From Caulifigura coniformis (lineage in GTDB: Bacteria; Planctomycetota; Planctomycetia; Planctomycetales; Planctomycetaceae): a DNA stretch of 64,000 bases. The stretch lies in contig NZ_CP036271.1 in NCBI RefSeq assembly GCF_007745175.1, positions 4,848,314 to 4,912,313 of the forward strand, given 5' to 3'. Made by a program: the position numbers and the translations under genes. Position 1 is the first letter of the stretch. The number at the start of each line of letters is the position of its first letter. The notes below the pieces were generated by a model. That model had not been told where the DNA came from, made no database searches, and was given only the letters and a program-made list of their open reading frames with translations. Shown in pieces: positions 56,094-64,000 of the stretch.

Positions 56094-57690
56094 TCACCCC
56101 TCCCCGACCTCCGCTGAACGCGACGAGTTCGACCGGCTGCTGGCCGCTGTCCTCGACGGGTCGATCACGCCCGCCCAGCACGAACGGCTCGACGGTCTGC
56201 TGCTGCGATCTGTGTCGCTGCGCGATCGGTATCTCGAACTGACGGGTCTGCACATCGACCTGCTCGAAATGGGCCGGCCTCACGTGGGGCATTCCCTGCC
56301 TGCAGCGCCCGTGCAGACCCGATGGCCCAAACGCAGCGTGTCGTCCCTCGCCGCCCTGGGCCTCCTGGGTGCGGTTGGGGTGATGTGGTTCAATGGCGGT
56401 CGCCACGACGTGAAGTCCCGGCCAGCGGATGGCGGACGTGAGGTGGCCGCTGCGGAGGCGAAGGCCGTCGTGATCGATGAGGCGGCCAGCGCCCGCATCT
56501 ACGGACAGGCTTTTTCTCCAGCCCCCGGCCAGTCGCTGGCCTATGGCGAGGAACTGATCCTCAAGCAAGGGCTGCTGGCGGTCACGTTTCCATCAGGCGC
56601 CCGGGCGGTGCTCGAATCTCCCTGTATCTTTTCAGCGACAGGGCCCGAGACTCTCCTGCTGCGTGCCGGTCGTTGCTCGGTGCATGCCCCTCCCGGTGCG
56701 GAAGGTTTCCGGGTCGAGACGCCATCAGCGTTGATCGTCGATCTCGGGACCCGTTTCGCCGTCGATGTCGAAATGGGGGGCGAGACGACGTTGAAAGTGG
56801 TCGAAGGGGCGGCCTCGCTGGAATCGCGTGGCACGAAGGAATCCCAGCCTCGCCTTCTGAAACAGGGGGACGCGGCGTATGTCGACCACGATGCGCGGCA
56901 GCTCGCAGCGCCTCCTGAGGGGATCGACGTCAACTTCGTCGATCGGCTGCCCGATCGCGTCGTCCGCTACGACGCTACGACTGGCCCTGGCGGACACGCG
57001 GAAGAACTGCTGACCGTTACGGTGCAGCGCGCGGGAAAAGTCGAGACTTATGGTCGCGACGACCTGATCCGCAGCCGGCTGTCCAATTTCGCCGGCATCG
57101 AGAAGAGTTCGGTGCTGTGCGTCCTGCTGGGAGCCAGTGATCCGCTTGGTGAAAAACGCCTCGAACTATTGAACGACTGGAGCCTCGTGACGGGCGTGGT
57201 GAATCCGGCCCGCCGGGGAGTGATTCCCGAACTGAACGGCAGCGAGGGAATCGAGGTGACGTTCGACGAGCCCGTCACCAATGGGCCAGGCCCTGACATC
57301 GTCCTGTTCGACCTGCACCTGCTGGTCCACGGCGAGTCGGGCGATCCGGTATGGATCACGCCCGTGGAGCCCCCGCCGGGCGTCGAGCCGCTGAGGATCA
57401 CGGCATTCGATCTCGATCTCACCTGTCCGCAGGCTCTCGAACTGTGCGACTACCAGGTCTATGACGCGACGGCGCCGATCCGGTCCATGCAGGAACTTCA
57501 GGAGGCGACGTTGAAGTCGCGAATCCCGCGGTGCATGCGGGCGAAGTGTCTCGCGACCGCGATCGACCTTTCGGCCATGGGTTACCAGCCTGGGGCCCGC
57601 GTGACGCGTCTGCTGCTGCAGCACGATGCGACCGACGTTTCGGCGATCGACCCGGTGCTGATCGTCGGCCTGCCGGCGGTGGGGGAATAG
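56086..57690 (+). CDS. FecR domain protein, probable anti-sigma regulator
   Basis: The ATG at 56086 gives 534 residues, overlapping the sigma gene. The N-terminal helical part (residues 1-80; DRLLAAVLDGSITPAQHERLDGLL) is an anti-sigma-like region, followed by one membrane segment (VSSLAALGLLGAVGVMWF), then a FecR domain (GLLAVTFPSGARAVLESPC, VDLGTRFAVDVEMGG, LKQGDAAYVD). The last 230 residues form a beta-rich domain of unknown type, where many relatives have LamG. This layout suits a membrane anti-sigma factor that senses an outside signal. Confidence 0.88.
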   Translation: MNSHPSPTSAERDEFDRLLAAVLDGSITPAQHERLDGLLLRSVSLRDRYLELTGLHIDLLEMGRPHVGHSLPAAPVQTRWPKRSVSSLAALGLLGAVGVMWFNGGRHDVKSRPADGGREVAAAEAKAVVIDEAASARIYGQAFSPAPGQSLAYGEELILKQGLLAVTFPSGARAVLESPCIFSATGPETLLLRAGRCSVHAPPGAEGFRVETPSALIVDLGTRFAVDVEMGGETTLKVVEGAASLESRGTKESQPRLLKQGDAAYVDHDARQLAAPPEGIDVNFVDRLPDRVVRYDATTGPGGHAEELLTVTVQRAGKVETYGRDDLIRSRLSNFAGIEKSSVLCVLLGASDPLGEKRLELLNDWSLVTGVVNPARRGVIPELNGSEGIEVTFDEPVTNGPGPDIVLFDLHLLVHGESGDPVWITPVEPPPGVEPLRITAFDLDLTCPQALELCDYQVYDATAPIRSMQELQEATLKSRIPRCMRAKCLATAIDLSAMGYQPGARVTRLLLQHDATDVSAIDPVLIVGLPAVGE

Positions 57691-57721
57691 GCCAGGGGCC
57701 TCCCCGACTGCGGTCAGGCGG

Positions 57722-58159
57722 TCAGTCGTGCAGCACGAACTTGTAGTCGTTCGCCCCTTCGGCCACCGTGAACTTCTCGGGGCTCGTCGTCTGCGACCAG
57801 TAAGCCTTCGGGACCTGCTTCCAGGCTTCCGGGGCGTTCTTTTCCGTGACGACGTTCACCGTATCGGGAATCTCGCCCGGGGGGACGACGTTGACCGTGT
57901 ATTCGCCGACGAGCACATCCGGGGCGTCCCGCATGGCGACCTGGAATTCTCCGTCCGCATCGGTCACGCCCGACGCAATGATGCCTGTCTGCTTGTGGAC
58001 CAGCACGATCGCTGATCCCTGAGGGATCGGGCGGTCCTTGTAGGTGGCCGTGCCGGAGACAGTGCCTGACGGTCCGGGCAGGGTGCTCTTCTGGCACCCT
58101 GCGATCAGGATCGCCAGTCCGACAACCAACCGCATTCGACGTGAGCGATCTGAAGACAT
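57722..58159 (-). CDS. Lipoprotein with carboxypeptidase-regulatory-like domain
   Basis: The ATG at 58159 has an AAGGA leader and gives 145 residues. The signal ends with lipobox ILIAGC. The mature part is one beta-sandwich domain: VSGTATYKDRPIPQGSAIVL and SGVTDADGEFQVA are the regulatory-like domain pattern. Short lipoproteins of this kind are abundant in planctomycetes and often lie near DUF1559 genes; one is about 1200 bases away here. Confidence 0.85.
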   Translation of the reverse strand: MSSDRSRRMRLVVGLAILIAGCQKSTLPGPSGTVSGTATYKDRPIPQGSAIVLVHKQTGIIASGVTDADGEFQVAMRDAPDVLVGEYTVNVVPPGEIPDTVNVVTEKNAPEAWKQVPKAYWSQTTSPEKFTVAEGANDYKFVLHD

Positions 58160-58212
58160 GCGATCATCCTTCGCGTGTAAAACCCTGCATGGAGAATTCC
58201 GGAGGTCCGGGA

Positions 58213-59238
58213 CTACCTGGCCTCCGGCGTTTCTTGCAATGTTGCCCCGCGGCCGGTCGCGGACGTCATTCGCGTCTGCTTCTCCAGCCAGGCGCAACCC
58301 GGGGCGGCCAAACCTTCGTGCCCTCCTTCGAAGATCGTGACCCGTGCTGTGCCGGCGTGACGCCGCAGATGGAGCGCGCGGTCGTAGGTCGGGTCGACCT
58401 GCTGGTCCTCCTTTCGCGGGACTTCGAGACGGCTGTGTTCCTGAAGCTGGGTCATTTCGTCCTCGGAGACGGCGTCGGCGCCTCGGACTTTGGCGACAAT
58501 GTTGAAGGCTCGCAGTGTGTGGGCGATGGGAACTGAGCCGGTCTTGCCGTCATGGACTCCGGCCGCCAGGTCCAGGGGAAGGTCGCCGGTGTTCTGGAGC
58601 CAGTGAATGGGCGACCGGTCGATGTATTCCGCCGTCACGGCCTTCGAGTCGCCCGGCAGTCCGCCGCAGCAGGCGACCACGTTTTCCGCATAGCGGCCCG
58701 GCTTGCCCCCTCGAGTGTGAAAGCGATGCCATTCCGCGAGGTCGCTGATTCCGACCCACGCGGAGACGCCCGAGAACCGTTCGGGATGACGGCTGGCCAT
58801 CAACATCGCCATGTGGCCGCCCCCTGACGCGCCGGCCAGGTAGATGCGTGATGGATCGACCTTGTACTGGTCGCTGATCCAGTCGATGGCATCCAGCACA
58901 TCCTGCCGTGCCAGCGGCGAGCCGCAGGCCTGCGGCCGAGTGTTGGCGCCGCGGAAATCGGGCTGCAGGTAGAGCCAGTTCCTGGTGCTCGCCTCTTTCC
59001 ACCAGGGTGAGCAGTCCTGCTGGTAGGTGCTGCTCCACGAGTGGAGGAACACGAGCAGCGGCGTGGGCTTTTCTTTGGCGCCAGACGGGGCCCAGTAAAG
59101 GGCCGACTGCGGCTGGCCGTCCCTCGTACTTGGAATTGACGCCACAGTGAGTTCGGTGCGTGTTTCTTCCGCGGACACTGGTCCGCCAAGGAACGCGACC
59201 AGCAGGGCCAGTCCAGGCCCTGTTCGCATGACTGACAT
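58213..59238 (-). CDS. Exported alpha/beta hydrolase (S9/PHB-type)
   Basis: The start at 59238 gives 341 residues with a signal peptide (MRTGPGLALLVAFLGGPVSA). The core has the oxyanion motif LLVFLHSWSS, the nucleophile LAGASGGGHMAMLMA, and a C-terminal FEGGHEGLA with the catalytic His. PDFRGANTRPQACGSPLARQD resembles prolyl-oligopeptidase-like esterases of planctomycetes. The likely role is hydrolysis of an extracellular ester or peptide. A longer frame to 59361 has no homology upstream. Confidence 0.82.
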   Translation of the reverse strand: MSVMRTGPGLALLVAFLGGPVSAEETRTELTVASIPSTRDGQPQSALYWAPSGAKEKPTPLLVFLHSWSSTYQQDCSPWWKEASTRNWLYLQPDFRGANTRPQACGSPLARQDVLDAIDWISDQYKVDPSRIYLAGASGGGHMAMLMASRHPERFSGVSAWVGISDLAEWHRFHTRGGKPGRYAENVVACCGGLPGDSKAVTAEYIDRSPIHWLQNTGDLPLDLAAGVHDGKTGSVPIAHTLRAFNIVAKVRGADAVSEDEMTQLQEHSRLEVPRKEDQQVDPTYDRALHLRRHAGTARVTIFEGGHEGLAAPGCAWLEKQTRMTSATGRGATLQETPEAR

Positions 59239-59332
59239 AATGACTCTCTGAGAGCGGATGCAGGACCGTTTCGACGCGAACGCCATCGGCGACGGGGCGT
59301 CTCCGACGGCGTTCGAGCGACCGCAGGGACGA

Positions 59333-60334
59333 TCAGAATTCGCCCAGGACACCGCCGTCATCCCGGGTGGCCAACCGCCGGACGTTGACCATATCCAGGT
59401 TCTCGCTCAGAAAGCGAACCGAGCCATCCCCCAGCAAAACCTGCACGCCGCCGACATGCGCTGAGAAGATGCCATTGTTCACGCCGTCGTTGTTCCGGAC
59501 ACCGGTCAGCGCGGTGTTGGCGGAGTTCGGCGCGTAGCGGATCGTTGTCACATTGAACGTCCGGCCGGTGACGGGATAGGCCGTTTCGTTGATGCCGCAG
59601 AGAAAGCCGTGGTGATTGTTGATGGTTGTCGGGGCGCCGGTCGCCGTCTTTGCGAAATTCGACTGCTCGCCAACCATCATGACGTTCGATGTGCCATCAG
59701 TGATCTCCGCAATGCGGACCGCCTTCAGCGGGACGAGCGCTCCTCCGGCAGCCACGATGCCGGACTGGTAGCCAACCCATTCCCGTCCGGACGCGTTCAC
59801 GAATCCATTGGCCGTGTCGCCGACCGCACCCGAGATTCCGGTGTATTGCGGACAGGTGATCGTGTGGACGTAACCTGAGCTGCGAACGCTCTGCAGTGGA
59901 CTGGAGGGGCAGAGCATGACGGTGATCGGAAGTCCGTTCACGATCGGGCCGTTGACGACGAAACCGGTGAACTGGGGGTTCGAGTTCGACAGGCTGCCGG
60001 GATGGCTGCCTTCGACGGTGATCTGGTTCTTGAGATTGCCCAGATCGAGATACGGGAGAATCGAGACCCACCAGGTGACGCCGAATCCGGGGCTGGCGAG
60101 GGCCCCGCGGGAGAAATTGGTTCCGATGGGGAACGTACTGAAGGTGTCGAGATAGTTGTGCAGTGCCAGTCCGACCTGTTTGAGGTTGTTCTTGCACTGG
60201 GTTCGACGGGCCGCTTCGCGGGCCTGTTGAACGGCGGGCAGCAGCAGCGCGATCAGGATCGCGATGATGGCGATGACCACCAGGAGCTCAATCAGTGTAA
60301 ATCCACGCCTCCCACGCGACGCGCTCGCATGCAT
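59333..60334 (-). CDS. DUF1559 protein with type IV pilin-like N-terminus
   Basis: The ATG at 60334 gives 333 residues. It starts with a prepilin-like sequence (RRGFTLIELLVVIAIIAILI) cleaved after Gly, then the conserved LLPAVQQAREAARRTQCKNN. The DUF1559 domain ends with the H-x9-DG motif in AHVGGVQVLLGDGSVRFLSE. This protein family is expanded in Planctomycetota and its copies are thought to be pseudopilin-like surface proteins. The cleavage motif is intact. The longer upstream frame (to 60616) is not homologous. Confidence 0.95.
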   Translation of the reverse strand: MHASASRGRRGFTLIELLVVIAIIAILIALLLPAVQQAREAARRTQCKNNLKQVGLALHNYLDTFSTFPIGTNFSRGALASPGFGVTWWVSILPYLDLGNLKNQITVEGSHPGSLSNSNPQFTGFVVNGPIVNGLPITVMLCPSSPLQSVRSSGYVHTITCPQYTGISGAVGDTANGFVNASGREWVGYQSGIVAAGGALVPLKAVRIAEITDGTSNVMMVGEQSNFAKTATGAPTTINNHHGFLCGINETAYPVTGRTFNVTTIRYAPNSANTALTGVRNNDGVNNGIFSAHVGGVQVLLGDGSVRFLSENLDMVNVRRLATRDDGGVLGEF

Positions 60335-60536
60335 TGTGACACCTTGAGGGCCGGAAGAAATCAGATCGATAACATCTCTCAAACGTTTCCCGAGCAACGC
60401 TGGCCTCGATGGACGGACTTGAAGTCGAGTCCACGGCGGCAAGCTCCCGCACAAACACATCGTTTGGATGGCGCAAGACCTACCTGAGAATCTCCCGGCC
60501 CGAAACAATCGGCTGAAATCTGTGCGGGGCCCGCTG

Positions 60537-60941
60537 TCAGGGAGTCGAGGGATCGAGGAGACGCTTGAGCGTCTGAAGGTCGGCGGCGACAGCCGCGCGA
60601 TCTCTCTCGAAGTCATCGTCAGACATGCCGGGCTGACGGAAGAGCGTGAAGACGAATTCGCTGGCGTCCCCCCGCCGCAGGACGCGCATCGGATTGTGAA
60701 CTGTGACGCCAGATTCCAGGGTCACATCGTGATCGAGGACGCCGAAGGAATTGTGTTCGGCAAACTTCACCCGCACGGCGCCGAACGGAGCATCGGCCAG
60801 CCAGGCATCGCCATCGGGACGGACCTCGGACTGCGCAAGCCCCGCCGCCCAGCGGGGCAGATTGCGCGCATCCCGAGCGAACTCATAAACCTCGTCGTGC
60901 CGGCGACGGATCGTGACACTGATGTGCAGGACGTCCGTCAT
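60537..60941 (-). CDS. SRPBCC (polyketide cyclase-like) family protein
   Basis: The 134-residue protein has the START/Bet-v-1 type fold pattern: MTDVLHISVTIRRRHDEVYEFARDARNLPRWA is the usual first strand and helix, with HNSFGVLDHDVTLESG in the middle and a C-terminal helix (DDFERDRAAVAADLQTLKRLL). Members bind small hydrophobic ligands or act on polyketides. No substrate can be named. The gene is 26 bases upstream of a Tyr-rich secreted protein gene and may be transcribed with it. Confidence 0.85.
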   Translation of the reverse strand: MTDVLHISVTIRRRHDEVYEFARDARNLPRWAAGLAQSEVRPDGDAWLADAPFGAVRVKFAEHNSFGVLDHDVTLESGVTVHNPMRVLRRGDASEFVFTLFRQPGMSDDDFERDRAAVAADLQTLKRLLDPSTP

Positions 60942-60967
60942 CGGCGGAGCGGTCAGGAGGTGAATGG

Positions 60968-61249
60968 TTACCAGCCGACGTAGACCGGAGCGGCCGGCAC
61001 GTAATAGGCCGGGGCCGGAGCGTAATAGCCCGGGGTGTAAAGGGTGGTGGCGGGCCGATACACAACAGGGGCCGGCGAATAGAGCACCGGGCGGATCGGG
61101 GCGGCGTAGACCGGGGCGACCAGCACGGGGCTCACGACGACCGGGCGGTAGACGACCCGGCGATGAAAGAAGAGGCCGGCGTCGGCCGAGTTGCAGGTCC
61201 CTGCGAGGAGGGCGGCGACCACTGCGATGCTGGAGGCTTTTCGTGTCAT
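60968..61249 (-). CDS. Small secreted Tyr/Pro-rich protein
   Basis: The ATG at 61249 gives 93 residues. A signal peptide (ASSIAVVAALLAGTCNSADA) is followed by GLFFHRRVVYRPVVVSPVLV and then Tyr, Pro, Val and Ala repeats (SPAPVVYRPATTLYTPGYYA). About a quarter of the mature residues are Pro or Tyr, as in adhesive or cell-wall proteins. Two Cys are found only in the signal region. Similar short secreted proteins are seen in planctomycetes. Function unknown. Confidence 0.65.
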   Translation of the reverse strand: MTRKASSIAVVAALLAGTCNSADAGLFFHRRVVYRPVVVSPVLVAPVYAAPIRPVLYSPAPVVYRPATTLYTPGYYAPAPAYYVPAAPVYVGW

Positions 61250-61814
61250 GGGTTCACTCTTCTGGAATTCTGGAACATCCCTGCTGTTGGGTGTGACAGG
61301 CGGCCCGGCCTCTCCCTCTGCGCCGTCGCCGCATCTTTCCCATTGTGATCGATTGTGCCCGGGTGTGCTATCGGGTGGCTGCTGGAACAGGGATGACGCT
61401 TCGATGGGGGCGTGTTTCCTGCCCGATTGCCCCCTTTCCCCATAGAGCGGGAGCGGATCGAAGAGTTGTGGTGAGTAGTGATGGGGCGTGCATCGGTTCC
61501 TCCAGCAATACGTGGAGGGATGCGCGCGATGCTCGGTGCCTGGCATTTCTGAAGTTGGGTGGGGTGGAGTTGTGATTCGGTTCCGGGGACGGCACTCTGG
61601 AGGTGGCTGGCCGGCTGTTCGAGATTGGGGCTTCCGGCGGCTGCCGTTGCGCGCGGCCCAACGGGAGCCGGTTTCAACTCCCCGGGGCGCGCCAGCAGGT
61701 CGAAGCGTTTTTCGTGAAGCAGCTTCGGCCTGCGGAGGCGAAATGATGTTGGCTCGCCGCCTGGCGCTCCGGACGCGAATGAGATTGTGATGCGCTCCCT
61801 CGGAATCGCATGTC
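61250..61814. other. 565-base intergenic stretch, no gene recognised
   Basis: This gap lies between the Tyr-rich gene (leftward) and the LssY-like gene (rightward). Open frames are short and read as Arg/Pro/Ser-rich shadow sequence. It should contain promoters for both flanking genes, but I could not define boxes or stems with confidence. Confidence 0.5.
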
Positions 61815-62558
61815 ATGAATGAATCCCGTTCCGATACACCGGCGCGTCCGCGGCGTTCGCGCAGGCGGCGGATGCTGACCGCCCTGGGCTGTACGCTCGC
61901 GCTATGGGGGATGCTGGCGTACCTGCTCCTGCCGGAGTGGTGGAGTTTTCATTTCCACCGCCATCCGTCACTCGATGACACTCCCGGAATCACGCAGACC
62001 GGGTCCGGCATTCCGGGCGACCCGATCAATGTGGCGCTCATTGGGGCTCGTGACGATGTCGACCGGTCGATGCGCGCGGCCGGCTGGCGGGCGGCTGATC
62101 CGCTCGGCCTGGAAAGCGATGCGCGAATCGCAGCCGATACCGTCCTCGACCGTCCGTACCAGACAGCGCCTGTCAGTTCGCTGTACCTCTATGGGAGGAA
62201 GGAAGACCTGGCGTTCGAGATGCCTGTCGGAGGCAATCCGCAGCATCGCCACCATGTGCGGTTCTGGAGGTCTCCGGTTGACGATCCGGATGGCCGGCCG
62301 ATGTGGGTGGGCTCGGCCAGCTACGACAAGGGAATCGGTTTCAGCCACACAACCGGGCAGGTGACGCACCACATCGCTGAAGACATCGACACCGAACGGG
62401 ACCATGTGATCGAGAGTCTCAAGGCGGCGCAGACTCTGTCCGAGACGTACATCGAAGCGGGGTTCCACAAGACGCTCTCCGGGAAGAACGGCGGGGGGGA
62501 CCCGTGGAAGACCGATGGCGACCTGTGGGCCGGGGTTCTGAATGCGGACGGGGAGTAG
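61815..62558 (+). CDS. LssY C-terminal domain protein
   Basis: The 247-residue product has a basic start, one membrane segment (LTALGCTLALWGMLAYLLL) and an LssY C-terminal domain (DPINVALIGARDDVDRSMRAAGW, SSLYLYGRKEDLAFEM, HHVRFWRSP and GSASYDKGIGFSHTTGQVTHHI). LssY is named after a Legionella type I secretion-related locus, but the domain often occurs alone or fused to PAP2 phosphatases. The role is not established. The Asp and His positions are conserved in this copy. Confidence 0.85.
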   Translation: MNESRSDTPARPRRSRRRRMLTALGCTLALWGMLAYLLLPEWWSFHFHRHPSLDDTPGITQTGSGIPGDPINVALIGARDDVDRSMRAAGWRAADPLGLESDARIAADTVLDRPYQTAPVSSLYLYGRKEDLAFEMPVGGNPQHRHHVRFWRSPVDDPDGRPMWVGSASYDKGIGFSHTTGQVTHHIAEDIDTERDHVIESLKAAQTLSETYIEAGFHKTLSGKNGGGDPWKTDGDLWAGVLNADGE

Positions 62559-62621
62559 GCGGACGAGAATGCAGCGGGCGGCGACGACGTCGACGCAACA
62601 CCGACCGCGGCGGTGCGACGT

Positions 62622-63092
62622 TCACATGACGACGAGCGCTTCCCGTTTGCGGCGGATGAATCCGACGTGGTGCTCGAGATGGACGATCGCTTTCTGGAGC
62701 AGTTGCTCGAGCGTCTGCTCTCCCTGGCGGCTGTGAATTCCGATGCGACTCCATGCCGACTCCGGTTGGGCCTCAAGAATCCTGGCCATTTGCCGGCGCA
62801 TGGCGCTCAGCAGTTCGACCTCCTCAGGGAGATCGCGGACGGGGCACGCCAGGCCAGCCACAAACGCGGCTGCGTCGGCATAAATCAGCGGAGGCCGTTC
62901 TTCGACAACAACCCGCTTCATGCGGTCGGTAAACAGGGCCTCGGAATCGGCCAGGTGGCAAACGACTTCGAGGATACTCCACGCGCCTGGCCCAGGGAGC
63001 GAGGTCCACTGATCCCGCGGCAGCCCGGCCACGGCGGCGCGGAGGGTTTCACCGCCAGCGAGATAGGCTTCGATGAGCGCGGTTCTGGACAT
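62622..63092 (-). CDS. DinB family protein
   Basis: The start at 63092 gives 156 residues of a four-helix DinB fold. The metal-binding His residues can be placed at LEVVCHLADSEALF (near residue 46), and in the last helix at KAIVHLEHHVGFIRRKR (about 138-142), giving a three-His site as in DinB/YfiT proteins. Such proteins include metal-dependent hydrolases and thiol transferases. The substrate is unknown. The gene precedes no clear partner. Confidence 0.87.
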   Translation of the reverse strand: MSRTALIEAYLAGGETLRAAVAGLPRDQWTSLPGPGAWSILEVVCHLADSEALFTDRMKRVVVEERPPLIYADAAAFVAGLACPVRDLPEEVELLSAMRRQMARILEAQPESAWSRIGIHSRQGEQTLEQLLQKAIVHLEHHVGFIRRKREALVVM

Positions 63093-63162
63093 GGAGGCTG
63101 ATTGTCGAGAGGGACCTCGACCACGGCAACTGCCGCGGCCTGGCGAGTGGGCGGCTGGCCAC

Positions 63163-63783
63163 TTATTTCGAGGCGCCGACTGTCTCGAGCCACTTACTGA
63201 GTTCGCTTGCGCCGGAGGGGGTGAGACACCAGGCATGGGCCGCGCAGCTGAGGATGACCGTCCCCCAGAACACGACGAGGAACGACACCTTACTCGATTT
63301 GTGACGCAGCAACCGCTGGGCCAGCAACGCTCCCGGCCAGCCCCCGATCAGCGCGAGCAGATGCAGCGTGCTCTCGGGAGTTCTCCATCGCCCGAGCCGG
63401 GCCGCGAGCTTGTCCTGGTAGTAGACCACGAACGCGGCGAGGCTTGCCGTCAGGTCGAGAACCAGGAGAGCGACGGGCAACCGACCAAGAAGCACGGCCG
63501 CCCCCACGATCACCAGAAAGAACGCCGGGAAGACTACCGGGCTCGGCCGACCGGCGGCCTCTTTGGAGATGGCTTTCTCTTCGAACGAAACGCTCACCGC
63601 GCGAGCGCGGCCCTGAGCGTCAGAGGTCGTTTCGAAATGAACGATGTCGCCTTCCGCCGGACGCCGATGCCGGTTGGCGAACGACTTGATATGCACGAAC
63701 ACGCGCGGGCCGCCGTCGCTGGGCGTGATGAATCCGAAGCCCTGTTCGTCCTTCCATTCCGTAATCGTCCCCTGCAGTCGCAT
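63163..63783 (-). CDS. Cold-shock domain plus DUF1294 membrane protein
   Basis: The 206-residue protein has a cold-shock domain (residues 1-68; KDEQGFGFITPSDG with RNP1-like GFGFI, and VFVHIKSF as RNP2), then a membrane DUF1294 domain with about three helices and the family segment YYQDKLAARLGRWRTPESTLH. The fusion is common in bacteria. The cold-shock part binds RNA or single-stranded DNA; the role of DUF1294 is unknown. Its ATG shares one base with the stop of the upstream NYN/LOTUS gene (TGATG), so the two are coupled. Confidence 0.9.
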   Translation of the reverse strand: MRLQGTITEWKDEQGFGFITPSDGGPRVFVHIKSFANRHRRPAEGDIVHFETTSDAQGRARAVSVSFEEKAISKEAAGRPSPVVFPAFFLVIVGAAVLLGRLPVALLVLDLTASLAAFVVYYQDKLAARLGRWRTPESTLHLLALIGGWPGALLAQRLLRHKSSKVSFLVVFWGTVILSCAAHAWCLTPSGASELSKWLETVGASK

Positions 63784-64000
63784 CAGGTTCGTTCCGTCGT
63801 TTGGGGCGGACTTTTTCTTCCGCGGAGGTACATCGTTTTCCGCCCCATGCCGGAGGCCTTCCTGTATCGCAGTTCGAAGATTTCCTGTTTCGCCTTCACG
63901 AGATCGCTGAGTTTCTTGAATCCATAAAGCCGCGAATCGAAATCGGGCTGCAGCTTGTTGAGATAGTTTCCGAACGTCGAGAGGGATGCCCAGCCGGTGT
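63783..64000 (-). CDS. C-terminal part of a NYN/LOTUS (OST-HTH) domain protein (partial)
   Basis: The gene starts beyond the window; 71 codons and the TGA (63785-63783) are visible. The segment TGWASLSTFGNYLNKLQPDF followed by DSRLYGFKKLSDLVKAKQEIFELRYR is the winged-helix LOTUS/OST-HTH domain, typically the C-terminus of NYN (LabA/DUF88) proteins with a PIN-like RNase N-terminal domain. A basic tail (GMGRKTMYLRGRKS) ends the protein. With the coupled cold-shock protein it suggests an RNA-binding pair. Confidence 0.8.
   Translation of the reverse strand, partial: TGWASLSTFGNYLNKLQPDFDSRLYGFKKLSDLVKAKQEIFELRYRKASGMGRKTMYLRGRKSPPQTTERT

Overview
The window looks like a chromosomal stretch of a planctomycete (Planctomycetota, probably Planctomycetaceae). 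The markers are a DUF1549/DUF1553 cytochrome protein paired with a DUF1501 protein (51252-55215), an ECF sigma factor overlapping a FecR-like protein (55512-57690), a DUF1559 pseudopilin with the H-x9-DG ending (59333-60334), a very large PQQ-like propeller protein, a sulfatase-type formylglycine-generating enzyme, many small lipoproteins, and GC-rich DNA with mostly single, loosely packed genes. No phage, insertion sequence or CRISPR array was seen.

Layout. 1-3439 is an accessory block read leftwards: type I modification genes hsdM and hsdS, a HEPN RNase-like gene joined to hsdS by a TGATG overlap, and the first codons of a probable DUF4268 protein. It lies directly downstream of a tRNA-Asn gene (3880-3952) and its terminator, the usual geometry of a tRNA-associated island. 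4625-24629 is mixed core: mnmG, an unusual membrane-anchored FlgG-like protein, a propeller/methyltransferase chimera, an internally duplicated DUF218 protein, yihY, folK, an orphan Flp pilin, uvrB, an orphan nuoJ and clpX. 24706-36716 holds a large secreted protein of unknown function, a small Cys protein, a PSP1 protein beside an FGE-type enzyme, an rsmA / VC1184-type aminotransferase / fabI run, a diverged alkaline-phosphatase-superfamily protein, and a Sua5-like/YwlE-like fusion overlapping rpiB.

36717-50987 contains a cluster of hairpins, a thioredoxin-fold protein without CxxC, kbl-cdd, ppk1 followed by an esterase and a small membrane protein, two secreted carbohydrate/ester hydrolase-like proteins, two tandem lipoproteins, a candidate small RNA with a strong terminator, a dynamin-like GTPase, a 23-residue lysine-rich protein, an O-methyltransferase and a HExxH protein. 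51252-64000 is the typical planctomycete block (PSD1/DUF1501, ECF sigma/FecR, DUF1559) followed by small conserved proteins and a cold-shock/DUF1294 gene coupled to a truncated NYN/LOTUS gene at the window edge.

Functional links that can be supported: hsdM-hsdS-HEPN as one translationally overlapping defence transcription unit; Sua5/YwlE fusion with rpiB, which matches the ywlC-ywlE-ywlF neighbourhood known from Bacillus; sigma factor and FecR protein as a regulator pair; DUF1549/DUF1553 with DUF1501; NYN/LOTUS with the cold-shock protein. All starts were chosen from conserved N-termini, Shine-Dalgarno-like sequence or overlap with neighbours, and several are uncertain because such leaders are weak in this genome. 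Family assignments come from reading the sequence, without database searches.
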